Shown here one piece after another: positions 5,879 to 12,950 of a DNA stretch of 14,054 nt. Positions within the stretch are counted from its first letter, which is position 1. Every line of letters starts with the position of its first letter. The position numbers were made by a program, and so were the translations under genes. The notes under the pieces are model-generated. The model saw only the letters and a list, made by a program, of their open reading frames with translations, was not told the DNA's origin and did not search any database. Location of the stretch: positions 1-14,054 of the forward strand of contig JAJRPW010000087.1 of assembly GCA_024280585.1 (NCBI GenBank), in the 5' to 3' direction. Origin of the DNA: Alphaproteobacteria bacterium. Its GTDB lineage: Bacteria > Pseudomonadota > Alphaproteobacteria > Rickettsiales > UBA6187.

Positions 5879-6739
5879 CTAGCGGTTTTTCCCCTCTTCA
5901 AGGTCAGACTTACCAAGCTTCTTAGCCTGCTCACGCCTTTTCACTTCTTGCTCTGTAAAACTATTTGATCTTGCTTTAGGCTCAGGAGTTTTGGTTCTCG
6001 AACTTGATGCTGATGCAGGGTCACTCCCTGATCTTACAGATGAATCACTGCTTAATTGTTCCGAACCTGGATCATAATCAAAATCACCAAAAGCTTCCCT
6101 AGGATCCGCATAATAAAAATCTTTCTCCGGAAATTCTTTGTTAAATTTCTTTCTTTGTTTCTCCGTCAGCGGCTCTTTCTCAATAGCTTTTTCCTCAATT
6201 GCGGGGCTATTCAATAACTTTCTTTCCCTAATGGTCAACAAAGCCTCTTCACCGCCTTTAAATGCCTCTTTAAGTTCAGATTCTAACTGCTCTGTGAGCC
6301 TTCCTCTAATTTCTCCGGATTTGGAAATCGTACTCCTGGCATCACCTGTAAGAAGTTCACCTCCAACGGTTCCATCCAGTTCAAGCAATGCATCCAGAAT
6401 TTTACCGGTTTTTTCCATTAAATCGCTTATAATAGCATTCGGATCCATTCCTTTTTTATATTCACTGGCTATATATATCGGCAAACATAGTTCAGCAGTC
6501 GAATTCTCAAAGACCAAGCCTTCTTTTCCATGGTAAAATTCGCCGTCAATAGCAGTTGTGAAACGCTCTATAACCAAAGACATCATATCATCACCAATAT
6601 CATCACCTTTTTTAAAATACTGATCATTTAGGAACAACCTCATCTCAACAGTAGAATGGCTGCTTTTTGGGTTATAGTCACCTTGTTCTTCGTCCGGAAA
6701 ATAAATTTCTCTAATTATTCCATTATTTTCTTTTGACAT
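5879..6739 (-). CDS. Unrecognised protein, tandem-duplicated family (copy A)
   Basis: A 286-residue soluble protein with no signal peptide or membrane span; I do not recognise the family. It shares an architecture with the upstream neighbour (6834-7781). An N-terminal alpha/beta-looking region has VEMRLFLNDQ (31-40), EFYH (67-70) and LPIYIASEYKKGM (86-98), followed by a helix. A second conserved block is LTEKQRKKFNKEFPEKDFYY (191-210) plus REAFGDFDYDPGSEQL. The tail from about 228 is Ser-rich and disordered (RSGSDPASASSSRTKTPEP), then basic and charged to the C-terminus. Such an order, with a folded core and a variable Ser-rich tail, is common in secreted effectors, but I have no direct evidence of export. 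The ATG at 6739 is preceded by an AGAGG-like site. It converges on the pseudopilin gene with a 4-bp gap. Confidence 0.75.
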   Translation of the reverse strand: MSKENNGIIREIYFPDEEQGDYNPKSSHSTVEMRLFLNDQYFKKGDDIGDDMMSLVIERFTTAIDGEFYHGKEGLVFENSTAELCLPIYIASEYKKGMDPNAIISDLMEKTGKILDALLELDGTVGGELLTGDARSTISKSGEIRGRLTEQLESELKEAFKGGEEALLTIRERKLLNSPAIEEKAIEKEPLTEKQRKKFNKEFPEKDFYYADPREAFGDFDYDPGSEQLSSDSSVRSGSDPASASSSRTKTPEPKARSNSFTEQEVKRREQAKKLGKSDLEEGKNR

Positions 6740-6772
6740 TGATTAGGCCTCTTAATACATTGATAAACATCA

Positions 6773-6801
6773 ATTGTATCACAAAAATGCAACAAAAGCA
6801 A
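6773..6801 (-). promoter_or_regulatory. Predicted sigma-70 promoter of copy A
   Basis: Minus strand: -35 TTGCTT (6796-6801), 17-bp spacer TTGTTGCATTTTTGTGA, -10 TACAAT (6773-6778). The same layout is conserved upstream of copy B at 7809-7837, which supports function. Confidence 0.6.
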
Positions 6802-6833
6802 AAAATGAGGATTTGAGGTTTACCCGCAGTAGA

Positions 6834-7781
6834 TCAGCGGTTACCTCCTGGATGAATTACACAGGTTGATGATCTATTTCGCACGGTTTCTATTCTGCCT
6901 CGCGCAGTTTGCGGTCCATCAGGCGCATATTTTTCGAGAAAAGCACCACCTCTTGTTCTTAACAAATTTTTGCCTAAGACAGTATCCCTATCCGAAGTCG
7001 GTGGCGATCCAGGATCACCTGAACGATTAGAGGTTCTGTCGCTTAGCAATGGATCTTCGCTAGCTATATTATTAGGCTTTTCCTCTTCGGATTCTGAATC
7101 TTCAAAGAGCCCTCTGATTGATCCTAGAATTTGTAGCTCTTGGGATCTTTGCACCTCCTCCGTTAACCTCCGTAACTCTTCCGTATTTTCCCAGTCAAAA
7201 TTTAAGAACGCATCATATCCATCATAATAATACCTCTCTTCCGGCAGTTTATTTTCAAATTCAGCTCTTTCTCCTGCAGTCAATAATATCTTATGGACTC
7301 CTTTTAAAATATTATCCTTTAAACTCACAACTGTTCCGCCTGGCCTCCTTCCTCTGTCAGTAAGAAGCTTTTTATCGCCTAATTTTTTAACCACTTTTAT
7401 AGATTCTTCAATCAGCTCATCGGTAATTTTCTCTGCAACAACCCCTTCCATGTGCTTTGCGGCTATGTATACCGGCAAATAAGGCCTACCCTCGCTATCT
7501 TTAGCAAAAAAATCCACTTCACGATGATAAAATGCAAGGCCAGGAACCTCTCTTATGGCCTTCATGATCGGGGCAATGTTTATTTTGTTACTATCCTGCT
7601 CACGAAAATATAAACGCATCGTTACAATAAAACATTTTTCCCCAGGGGCATAAATACCCTGTAAATCCTCTGGAACAATGATCCTATCGACCTTATCGAT
7701 TCTATAGGAATCTACGATCTCGGTTCTACCATTTGCCCAAACTTTCGTCTTGGTTCTGACTTTATATTTTTGCTTACTCAT
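6834..7781 (-). CDS. Unrecognised protein, tandem-duplicated family (copy B)
   Basis: A 315-residue soluble protein of unknown family, paralogous to the next gene downstream. Shared blocks are VTMRLYFREQ (53-62), LAFYHREVDF (82-91), YLPVYIAAKHMEGVVAEKI (101-119), LLTAGERAEFENKLPEERYY (166-185), then DAFLNFDWENTEEL. A basic N-terminal extension (KVRTKTKVWANGRTEIVDSY) is absent from copy A. The tail from about 225 is acidic (FEDSESEEEK), then Ser/Asp-rich with RSGDPGSPP, and ends in a basic Arg-rich segment with GGNR, like the GKNR end of copy A. No signal peptide or membrane span is visible. The start ATG at 7781 lacks a convincing Shine-Dalgarno. The core is conserved while the tails diverge, as expected of paralogues under different selection. 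Confidence 0.75.
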   Translation of the reverse strand: MSKQKYKVRTKTKVWANGRTEIVDSYRIDKVDRIIVPEDLQGIYAPGEKCFIVTMRLYFREQDSNKINIAPIMKAIREVPGLAFYHREVDFFAKDSEGRPYLPVYIAAKHMEGVVAEKITDELIEESIKVVKKLGDKKLLTDRGRRPGGTVVSLKDNILKGVHKILLTAGERAEFENKLPEERYYYDGYDAFLNFDWENTEELRRLTEEVQRSQELQILGSIRGLFEDSESEEEKPNNIASEDPLLSDRTSNRSGDPGSPPTSDRDTVLGKNLLRTRGGAFLEKYAPDGPQTARGRIETVRNRSSTCVIHPGGNR

Positions 7782-7808
7782 TCACTGCACCAATTTATTA
7801 AACACACG

Positions 7809-7837
7809 CTTATATCACAAAAATACAACAAAGGCAA
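7809..7837 (-). promoter_or_regulatory. Predicted sigma-70 promoter of copy B
   Basis: Minus strand: -35 TTGCCT (7832-7837), 17-bp spacer TTGTTGTATTTTTGTGA, -10 TATAAG (7809-7814). The spacer differs from that of copy A at one base. Confidence 0.6.
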
Positions 7838-7893
7838 ATAATTGTTCCAAATATAAAAAATTAAATGTATAAGATATAATGATTTAAATTTTT

Positions 7894-8886
7894 ATGAAAA
7901 TGGCGTGTATGTTTGGTTTTAGCAAGGAAAACAAGAATAAAAAAGATACCGTTAAAAAGTCCGATAAACCTAAAAAAGACGGTTGGATTGCAAAACTCAA
8001 AACCGGCCTGAATAAAAGCTCCTCAAAATTAAATGAGGGGATAAAGGATATTTTTGTCCGGCGCACGCTTGATGATGAAACGCTGGAAGGGCTTGAAGAC
8101 TTGCTTATATCGGCTGATTTTGGCGTTGAAACCGCGACAACAATCACATCCACCCTTGCAAAAACTAAATATGACAAGGAAATTTCCCCTGAAGAAATCA
8201 AAGAAATTTTGTGCAAATCCATCATTGAAATACTGGAACCTGTGGCAAAACCACTGGAAATAACAGGTGAGCATAAACCGCAAGTGATTCTAATGTGTGG
8301 CGTTAATGGTACCGGCAAAACCACAACTATCGGTAAGCTCGCCAGCAATTTTAAAGCCGATGGAAAAAGCGTGATGTTTGCTGCTTGTGACACATTCCGC
8401 GCAGCCGCAGTCGAACAGCTTGAAGTTTGGTCAAAAAGAGCTGATTGCCTGATTATTAAAGGAGAAATAGAGGCGGATCCAGCAAGTGTGGCTTATGAAG
8501 CCTATCAAAAAGCGCGGGAGGAAAATATCGATGTTCTGCTGGTTGACACCGCCGGTCGCCTGCAAAACAAGAAAAACCTGATGGAACAATTGACAAAAAT
8601 CGTCCGGGTTATCAAGAAAATTGACGAATCAGCCCCGCATAACAGCATTATAGTCCTTGATGCAACAACCGGTCAAAACGCCAATAGCCAGGTCAAAACA
8701 TTCGGTGAGATGGTCAATCTCGACGGAATTATCATCACAAAACTCGATGGGACGGCAAAAGGCGGCGGCGTTGTTAGCCTGGCTAAACAGTTCACTTTAC
8801 CAATTCACGCGATCGGGATAGGCGAATCGATTCAGGACTTACGACCCTTTGACGCGAAAGACTTCGCAGAGAGTTTGGTGGGGTAA
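7894..8886 (+). CDS. ftsY: Signal recognition particle receptor FtsY
   Basis: GTPase that docks ribosome-nascent-chain-bound SRP at the inner membrane and SecYEG. The 330 residues comprise a short basic N-terminal region (about 1-35, Lys-rich, membrane-binding), the helical N domain (about 36-125) and the G domain. All GTPase motifs are present: P-loop GVNGTGKTTT (136-145), DTFRAAA (166-172), DTAGR (218-222), TKLDGTAKGG (282-291) and the closing GIGESIQDLRPFD. It lacks the long acidic A domain of E. coli FtsY, as is common in alphaproteobacteria. In-frame ATGs at 7894, 7900 and 7909 are all possible starts. TATAAT at 7875-7880 would give a 5' leader of only a few bases. The last 95 bp overlap the convergent ankyrin gene. 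Confidence 0.97.
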   Translation: MKMACMFGFSKENKNKKDTVKKSDKPKKDGWIAKLKTGLNKSSSKLNEGIKDIFVRRTLDDETLEGLEDLLISADFGVETATTITSTLAKTKYDKEISPEEIKEILCKSIIEILEPVAKPLEITGEHKPQVILMCGVNGTGKTTTIGKLASNFKADGKSVMFAACDTFRAAAVEQLEVWSKRADCLIIKGEIEADPASVAYEAYQKAREENIDVLLVDTAGRLQNKKNLMEQLTKIVRVIKKIDESAPHNSIIVLDATTGQNANSQVKTFGEMVNLDGIIITKLDGTAKGGGVVSLAKQFTLPIHAIGIGESIQDLRPFDAKDFAESLVG

Positions 8887-9616
8887 AACACTCCCCGGCT
8901 TGGCCCAGAATCGGCGGTGGTGTTGGCGGTGGTGTTGGCAACAAAAAGTCTTCTTCTGACTGCCCTGAATATTCCCCATCATCTGATACCCCCATATCTT
9001 CATCGCCACTTTCCACGTCACTTAATCCTCCAGCATTATACCACTCTTTCAAACCTTCACTTTCTTCCTGCAACGCAGCCATATAAGCATGACTTCTCTT
9101 ATCGCCCGCTACCCTGCCCCCTGGATAAGAAGTATCAGCAAATCCTAAATTTCTATGGCGAGCTCGAGCCACCTCATCAACACCGCCACACAAATGCAAC
9201 TCTCTAGCCACATCCATATAACCCCTTGATTTTGCAAAATTAAGTGGAGTTTGCCCAGCCCGGTTAACCACATTTATATCAACATCATGACTATGCAAAA
9301 CAGTTATCATCTCTTTCGTAGCAAGGCGATCGAAAGACAAAAGAGCCAAATGCACCAGATTATTGCCAGCATCATCTTCAATTTTTCGATCAACGCCCTT
9401 TCCTAGCAAAAAATCAACAACACTAACCTTACCCGTAACAACACATGCGCACATCAATGCTTGAAAAAACGGCTTGTGATCCTTGTGATTAGCTAGTACT
9501 CCATGAAAGTCTTGTTCAACATCTGCAAACAAAACACCTTCATCCTTCTCTGCAACGTATTTTATAAACTTATTAGTTTGGCGCATTTCATAGGCACCAA
9601 AAACATTAGTAGTCAT
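8792..9616 (-). CDS. Ankyrin-repeat protein overlapping the ftsY 3' end
   Basis: A 274-residue protein with no signal peptide. Residues about 48-147 hold roughly three degenerate ankyrin repeats: KPFFQALMCACVVTGKVSVV, DAGNNLVHLAL, and RAGQTPLNFAKSRGYMDVAR, with the VDIN and LLGKG loop signatures. The second half is low-complexity: an acidic stretch (SDVESGDEDMGVSDDGEYSG), then LLPTPPPTPPPI, then a basic Arg/Ser tail. The final 31 residues (FTPPNSL...RELVK) are read antisense to the ftsY 3' end. Ankyrin proteins of this size are frequent host-interaction effectors in intracellular alphaproteobacteria; export here is untested. The ATG at 9616 is preceded by GGAA and by a good promoter (9650-9678). 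Confidence 0.82.
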   Translation of the reverse strand: MTTNVFGAYEMRQTNKFIKYVAEKDEGVLFADVEQDFHGVLANHKDHKPFFQALMCACVVTGKVSVVDFLLGKGVDRKIEDDAGNNLVHLALLSFDRLATKEMITVLHSHDVDINVVNRAGQTPLNFAKSRGYMDVARELHLCGGVDEVARARHRNLGFADTSYPGGRVAGDKRSHAYMAALQEESEGLKEWYNAGGLSDVESGDEDMGVSDDGEYSGQSEEDFLLPTPPPTPPPILGQAGECFTPPNSLRSLSRQRVVSPESIRLSRSRELVK

Positions 9617-9642
9617 ATTTTCATTCCTATATTCGTAATTTT

Positions 9643-9678
9643 AACTATGCATATAGTTTAAAAATTAAGTAATTGCAA
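9643..9678 (-). promoter_or_regulatory. Predicted promoter of the ankyrin gene with an overlapping palindrome
   Basis: Minus strand: -35 TTGCAA (9673-9678), 17-bp spacer, -10 TATATG (9650-9655), predicted start near 9643 and a leader of about 27 bases. A 16-bp inverted repeat, AACTAT-GCAT-ATAGTT (9643-9658), covers the -10 and could be an operator, although AT-rich palindromes also arise by chance. Confidence 0.5.
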
Positions 9679-9695
9679 GAAAAATTATACAAATT

Positions 9696-10289
9696 CTAAA
9701 AAGCTTCCTCTTTTCGCCTCCTCCAATCTTCGATTTGCTCGACATCAATTCCGGCATAAACAACACCAATCGGCTCATCTTCAATGATAATCATAAAGCT
9801 AAGTTCCACCTGAAAAAGCTCGGTATTATCATCAAAATGCAAGTCACCAATGTAATTTGCATACGACCGGTCTTTATATGTCTTCACCCATTTATCTTGC
9901 TGTCCTTGCCAATAATTGCCGCTAATCCGGCTTTGTCCAACATTTATGCCGAACATATCTATGACAATAATCTCCGTATAAATCCCCTCGCCGTCTTTAT
10001 GAATCTCTTTTAAATACTCCGACAGCTCATTCCCCATGACGCTATTAATCAGCGACTGTTTGTTTTTACGCTTCTCACCCTGCCATTTATTATCCAGGAT
10101 TTTACGGTCAGTAATTGAAATATCCGCATTTTTTTCGTTACTTTTCTTCAAAGCATTGATGACTATGTCATCATAAGCCCACCCTTTCATATCAGTGGCG
10201 GCAACTTCATTTAAATCCTTGTCATATTCCGCCGCATAAACCGCCGAGTAGCTCAGAATAACCAATAATAATACGTAAATATATCTCAT
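9696..10289 (-). CDS. Periplasmic single-Cache-like sensor protein
   Basis: A 197-residue protein with signal peptide MRYIYVLLLVILSYSAVYAA and no other membrane segment, so it should be free in the periplasm. Residues about 35-190 resemble a PDC/single-Cache ligand-binding fold: a long N-terminal helix (INALKKSNEKNADISITDRK), then IIVIDMFGINVGQS (107-120), YWQGQQDKWVKTY (126-138), HFDDNTELFQVELSFMI (151-167) and PIGVVYAGIDVEQIE (173-187). Cache domains are usually the sensory part of chemoreceptors or kinases; here the domain stands alone, with no signalling partner fused. It starts 12 bp after the rel/spoT stop and is probably co-transcribed with it, perhaps feeding an envelope signal. That link is inference. 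The ligand is unknown. Confidence 0.72.
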   Translation of the reverse strand: MRYIYVLLLVILSYSAVYAAEYDKDLNEVAATDMKGWAYDDIVINALKKSNEKNADISITDRKILDNKWQGEKRKNKQSLINSVMGNELSEYLKEIHKDGEGIYTEIIVIDMFGINVGQSRISGNYWQGQQDKWVKTYKDRSYANYIGDLHFDDNTELFQVELSFMIIIEDEPIGVVYAGIDVEQIEDWRRRKEEAF

Positions 10290-10301
10290 AAAACCCCCGC
10301 C

Positions 10302-12455
10302 CTATTTAACTCTGGCCACTGACTGAATATGCGAATTAGACCGCAAAGACGTGATAATATCGCTTAAATGCTTCGCCCCGCGCACGCCAACATCCACGAT
10401 TAATTCAAAGAAATCCGGCGACCTGTCCGTAATCTTTAAGTTACTAATATTCCCTTTATCCTTCGCGACAACATTAGCCAACGCCGCCAAGCTGCCTGAT
10501 TGATGCATGAGCACCACCTTGATCCGGCCTATATACCCCTCATCACCGCTGGTTTTGCCCCAGGAAACATCAACCAGCCGTTCGGGTGTGCTGGAAAAAT
10601 TGCTTAAAGTCTCACAATCACTGGTATGTATAGTCATTCCCTTACCGGTTGTGACGACACCAACAATGCTATCCCCTGGAATTGGATGGCAGCATTCAGC
10701 GAAATAGACCGCCATTCCCGGCACCAGACCTTTAATCGGCAGCGCTTCACTTTTATTCCTTTTTTCCTTGTTAAAATTCCATAAAGACAAAGGGTTTCTG
10801 CGTTTTTTTGAGAATTTTTTATTGGGAAATAGCGCCTTCAAAACCTCTTTTGTAGTAATTGCCCCTTCGCCAATTGATGAAAAAAGATCCTCATTGGTTT
10901 TCTTGCCCAAATTCTTCAATATAGGCTTCAAAAAACTATCCGTAATTTTCTTCTTTATACCCTCATCCGCCAGGGCTTTCACGAGCATTGACTGCCCAAG
11001 CTTGATATATTCATCACGTTTTTGCGCTCGAACGTAACGTTTTATCTCGCTTTTCGCCTTACCGGTAATAACAAAATTCTCCCAGGCCGGCGATGGCACT
11101 TGCGTTTTTGACGTTATAATATCAACCTGATCGCCATTTTCCAACTGCGTCCTAAGCGGGACAATTCGGCCGTTAACCTTCGCTCCCGAACAATGATTTC
11201 CGATTTTTGAATGCACTTCATAGGCAAAATCCACCGGAGTTGCGCCCTTGGGCAAAACAATCAGTTCTCCACGCGGTGTAAAGCAAAAAACCTGGTCATA
11301 ATACATTTCCAGCTTGGTATTTTCCAAAAATTCTTCCGGGTCGGCAGTATGCTCCAGAATATACAGAAGTTCGCGCACCCATTTATACTGCTTACCGTCT
11401 GTATTATACTCCCTTTCTTGTTTATAAGACCAGTGTGCCGCCACACCAAGTTCTGCAATATCATGCATTTCGCGAGTGCGGATCTGAACCTCAATAAAAC
11501 GTTGCTCTGGCCCCATCACAACCGTGTGCAATGACCGGTAACCATTAGCTTTCGGCGTGCTTATATAATCCCTGAAATTCTCTGGAATTGCTTTATATTT
11601 CGAGTGAATCACTCCCAAAACCCGATAACAATCCTCAGTCGAATCTGTAATAATTCTGAATGCAATAATGTCCGATAGCTGCTCAAAACTAATGTTTTTA
11701 CGCTCCATCTTACGCCAAATCGAACAAGGCGTTTTTTCCCTGCCATGAATTTCACATTTTATGTTAGGCGCGGATTCCGTCAGGGTTTTCTGGATCTCCT
11801 CAACTATCGAATCCACGACGACATTGCCGCTATTTCTAAGATATTCCATCCGGCTCATTATCGATTCACGAGCCTCAGGATTCATCTCGGCGAAAGCCAG
11901 ATCCTGCATTTCCGTCTTAAATTGCTGGATGCCGATTCGCTCCGCCAACGGCCCATAAATCTCCATAGTTTCATGGGCAATCCGCGTTCTTTTTTCCGGT
12001 GATTTAATAAAATGCAATGTCCGCATATTATGCAAACGATCCGCCAGCTTCACCAATAAAACCCGGATATCCTCCGACATTGCCACCAGTAATTTACGGA
12101 AATTCTCCGCTTGTCTTGTATGTTCAGGCTGATAATCAATCTTCGCTAATTTTGTTACCCCATCGACTAATGCGGCAACTTCTTTGCCAAATTTTTCCTC
12201 TATATCCTGGGTGGTTACATCGGTATCTTCAACCGTATCATGAAGTAGCGCAGTTATGATTGAACCAACATCAAGCTTAATATCGGCGAGTATAAAAGCC
12301 ACTTCCAACGGATGGTAATAATATGGATCGCCAGACGCACGTTTTTGCGTTCCATGCGCCTCTTTTGAAAAATCGCAGGCAAATTCCAGCTGTTTTACAT
12401 CAACATCCGGATCATAAGATTTCACCTTCTTTACTAAAGCCGCCTTACTTAGCAT
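10302..12455 (-). CDS. Bifunctional (p)ppGpp synthetase/hydrolase, RelA/SpoT family
   Basis: Full-length Rel-type enzyme of the stringent response (717 residues, about the usual size). The N-terminal HD hydrolase is intact: His48 (YYYHP), His72-Asp73 in LLHDTVEDT, and Asp139 in KLADRLHNMRT. The synthetase domain (about 235-345) has FRDYISTPKANGYRSLH (294-310) and EVQIRT (322-327). A TGS domain (about 388-449, VFCFTPRGELIVLPKGATPV) and helical region follow. The zinc-finger-like segment has AECCHPIPGDSIVG, and a C-terminal ACT domain ends the protein. It should both make and degrade (p)ppGpp and sense starved ribosomes. The start at 12455 has GAGAAAG upstream. The gene is divergent from rnpB and followed by the Cache-protein gene. 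I leave the symbol open between rel and spoT. Confidence 0.96.
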   Translation of the reverse strand: MLSKAALVKKVKSYDPDVDVKQLEFACDFSKEAHGTQKRASGDPYYYHPLEVAFILADIKLDVGSIITALLHDTVEDTDVTTQDIEEKFGKEVAALVDGVTKLAKIDYQPEHTRQAENFRKLLVAMSEDIRVLLVKLADRLHNMRTLHFIKSPEKRTRIAHETMEIYGPLAERIGIQQFKTEMQDLAFAEMNPEARESIMSRMEYLRNSGNVVVDSIVEEIQKTLTESAPNIKCEIHGREKTPCSIWRKMERKNISFEQLSDIIAFRIITDSTEDCYRVLGVIHSKYKAIPENFRDYISTPKANGYRSLHTVVMGPEQRFIEVQIRTREMHDIAELGVAAHWSYKQEREYNTDGKQYKWVRELLYILEHTADPEEFLENTKLEMYYDQVFCFTPRGELIVLPKGATPVDFAYEVHSKIGNHCSGAKVNGRIVPLRTQLENGDQVDIITSKTQVPSPAWENFVITGKAKSEIKRYVRAQKRDEYIKLGQSMLVKALADEGIKKKITDSFLKPILKNLGKKTNEDLFSSIGEGAITTKEVLKALFPNKKFSKKRRNPLSLWNFNKEKRNKSEALPIKGLVPGMAVYFAECCHPIPGDSIVGVVTTGKGMTIHTSDCETLSNFSSTPERLVDVSWGKTSGDEGYIGRIKVVLMHQSGSLAALANVVAKDKGNISNLKITDRSPDFFELIVDVGVRGAKHLSDIITSLRSNSHIQSVARVK

Positions 12456-12572
12456 ACGCTTTCTCAGAATAGATTACACAGGATCATGAACCATATAGAA
12501 ATATTTCGTATAAATCTATTTCAAAAAACCTGCCCTTGCAATTTATCTTAAAATAGTACATATATATCCGTT
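12456..12572. promoter_or_regulatory. Divergent promoter region between rel/spoT and rnpB
   Basis: For rnpB (plus), TTGCAA at 12536-12541 and an AT-rich -10 region around 12557-12566 (TACATA or TATATA) place the start near 12573, where mature RNase P RNA begins. For rel/spoT (minus) I see TTGAAA- and TATACG-like elements but no well-spaced pair. Confidence 0.35.
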
Positions 12573-12919
12573 CCAGATGGCTAGGCAACTGCTGTTCTTG
12601 CAAAAGGATAGAGGAAAGTCCGGGCTCCACGGAAAAACGGTGGTGGATAACGTCCACCGGGAGTGATCCCAGGGAAAGTGCCACAGAAAATAACCGCCCG
12701 GCGCAAGCTTGGTAAGGGTGAAAAGGTGTGGTAAGAGCGCACCGCGCATATGGTGACATCATGCGGCATAGGTAAACCCCACCGGGAGCAAGACCAAATA
12801 GGGATGGCGTATAATGTTTTTTCGCATTGTCGTCCGGGTAGGTCGCACGAGGCTTGTAGCAATATAAGTCCCAGATGAATAGTTGCCCTTCGACAGAACC
12901 CGGCTTATCGGCCATCTGG
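12573..12919 (+). ncRNA. rnpB: RNase P RNA, bacterial type A
   Basis: Catalytic RNA that trims tRNA 5' leaders. Helix P1 is formed by CCAGATGGC (12573-12581) and GCCATCTGG (12911-12919), which fixes both ends. Conserved cores are all present: GAGGAAAGTCCGGGCTCC (12611-12628), ACAGAAA (12683-12689), GGTAAGGGTGAAAAGGTG (from 12711), GAGCAAGACCAAATAGG, and ACAGAACCCGGCTTAT (12893-12908). The length of about 347 nt is compact but normal for a type A RNA. Reading frames on either strand across this stretch are spurious. Confidence 0.97.
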
Positions 12920-12930
12920 TACGTTTTTTA
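12920..12930 (+). terminator. T-run following rnpB
   Basis: A run of six T (12924-12929) comes four bases after the 3' strand of helix P1. There is no strong separate hairpin, so this is only a possible transcript end, 21 bases before the stop codon of the convergent gene. Confidence 0.3.
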
Positions 12931-12950
12931 GTATAATTCTTTCTCATTAG

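Larger units (their letters stand above)
5856..6806. repeat. Tandem duplication, unit A (pseudopilin 3' end + gene + promoter)
   Basis: Unit A runs from the last codons of the pseudopilin gene (TTTTGAGGTTTACCCG at 5856-5871) through the minus-strand gene 5879-6739 to its promoter block TATCACAAAAATGCAACAAA (from 6777). Unit B (6811-7842) has the same three parts in the same order. The bodies are strongly diverged and the ends well conserved: about 26 of 32 bases match at the pseudopilin end, and 27 of 30 by eye in the promoter block. Confidence 0.75.
6811..7842. repeat. Tandem duplication, unit B
   Basis: Begins with ATTTGAGGTTTACCCGCAGT (6811-6830), a relic of the pseudopilin 3' end (it would still read Phe-Glu-Val-Tyr-Pro), although no pseudopilin precedes it. 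It ends with the duplicated promoter block TATCACAAAAATACAACAAA (7813-7832). It encloses copy B of the unknown gene. Only 4 bp separate it from unit A. Confidence 0.75.

Noticed and set aside
6138..6536. Plus-strand 132-codon frame
   Set aside because: Antisense to copy A of the duplicated family; copy A is supported by its paralogue and promoter.
7884..8393. Minus-strand 169-codon frame
   Set aside because: Antisense to ftsY, which has all GTPase motifs; the frame's low-complexity hydrophobic and Ser content is typical of a shadow frame.
8916..8941. GGTGGTGTTGGC direct repeat
   Set aside because: It is simply the coding for the TPPPTPPP segment of the ankyrin protein, not an independent repeat element.
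12484..12947. Several overlapping minus-strand open frames of 60-140 codons
   Set aside because: They lie across the RNase P RNA gene, whose conserved core motifs and P1 pairing explain the sequence.
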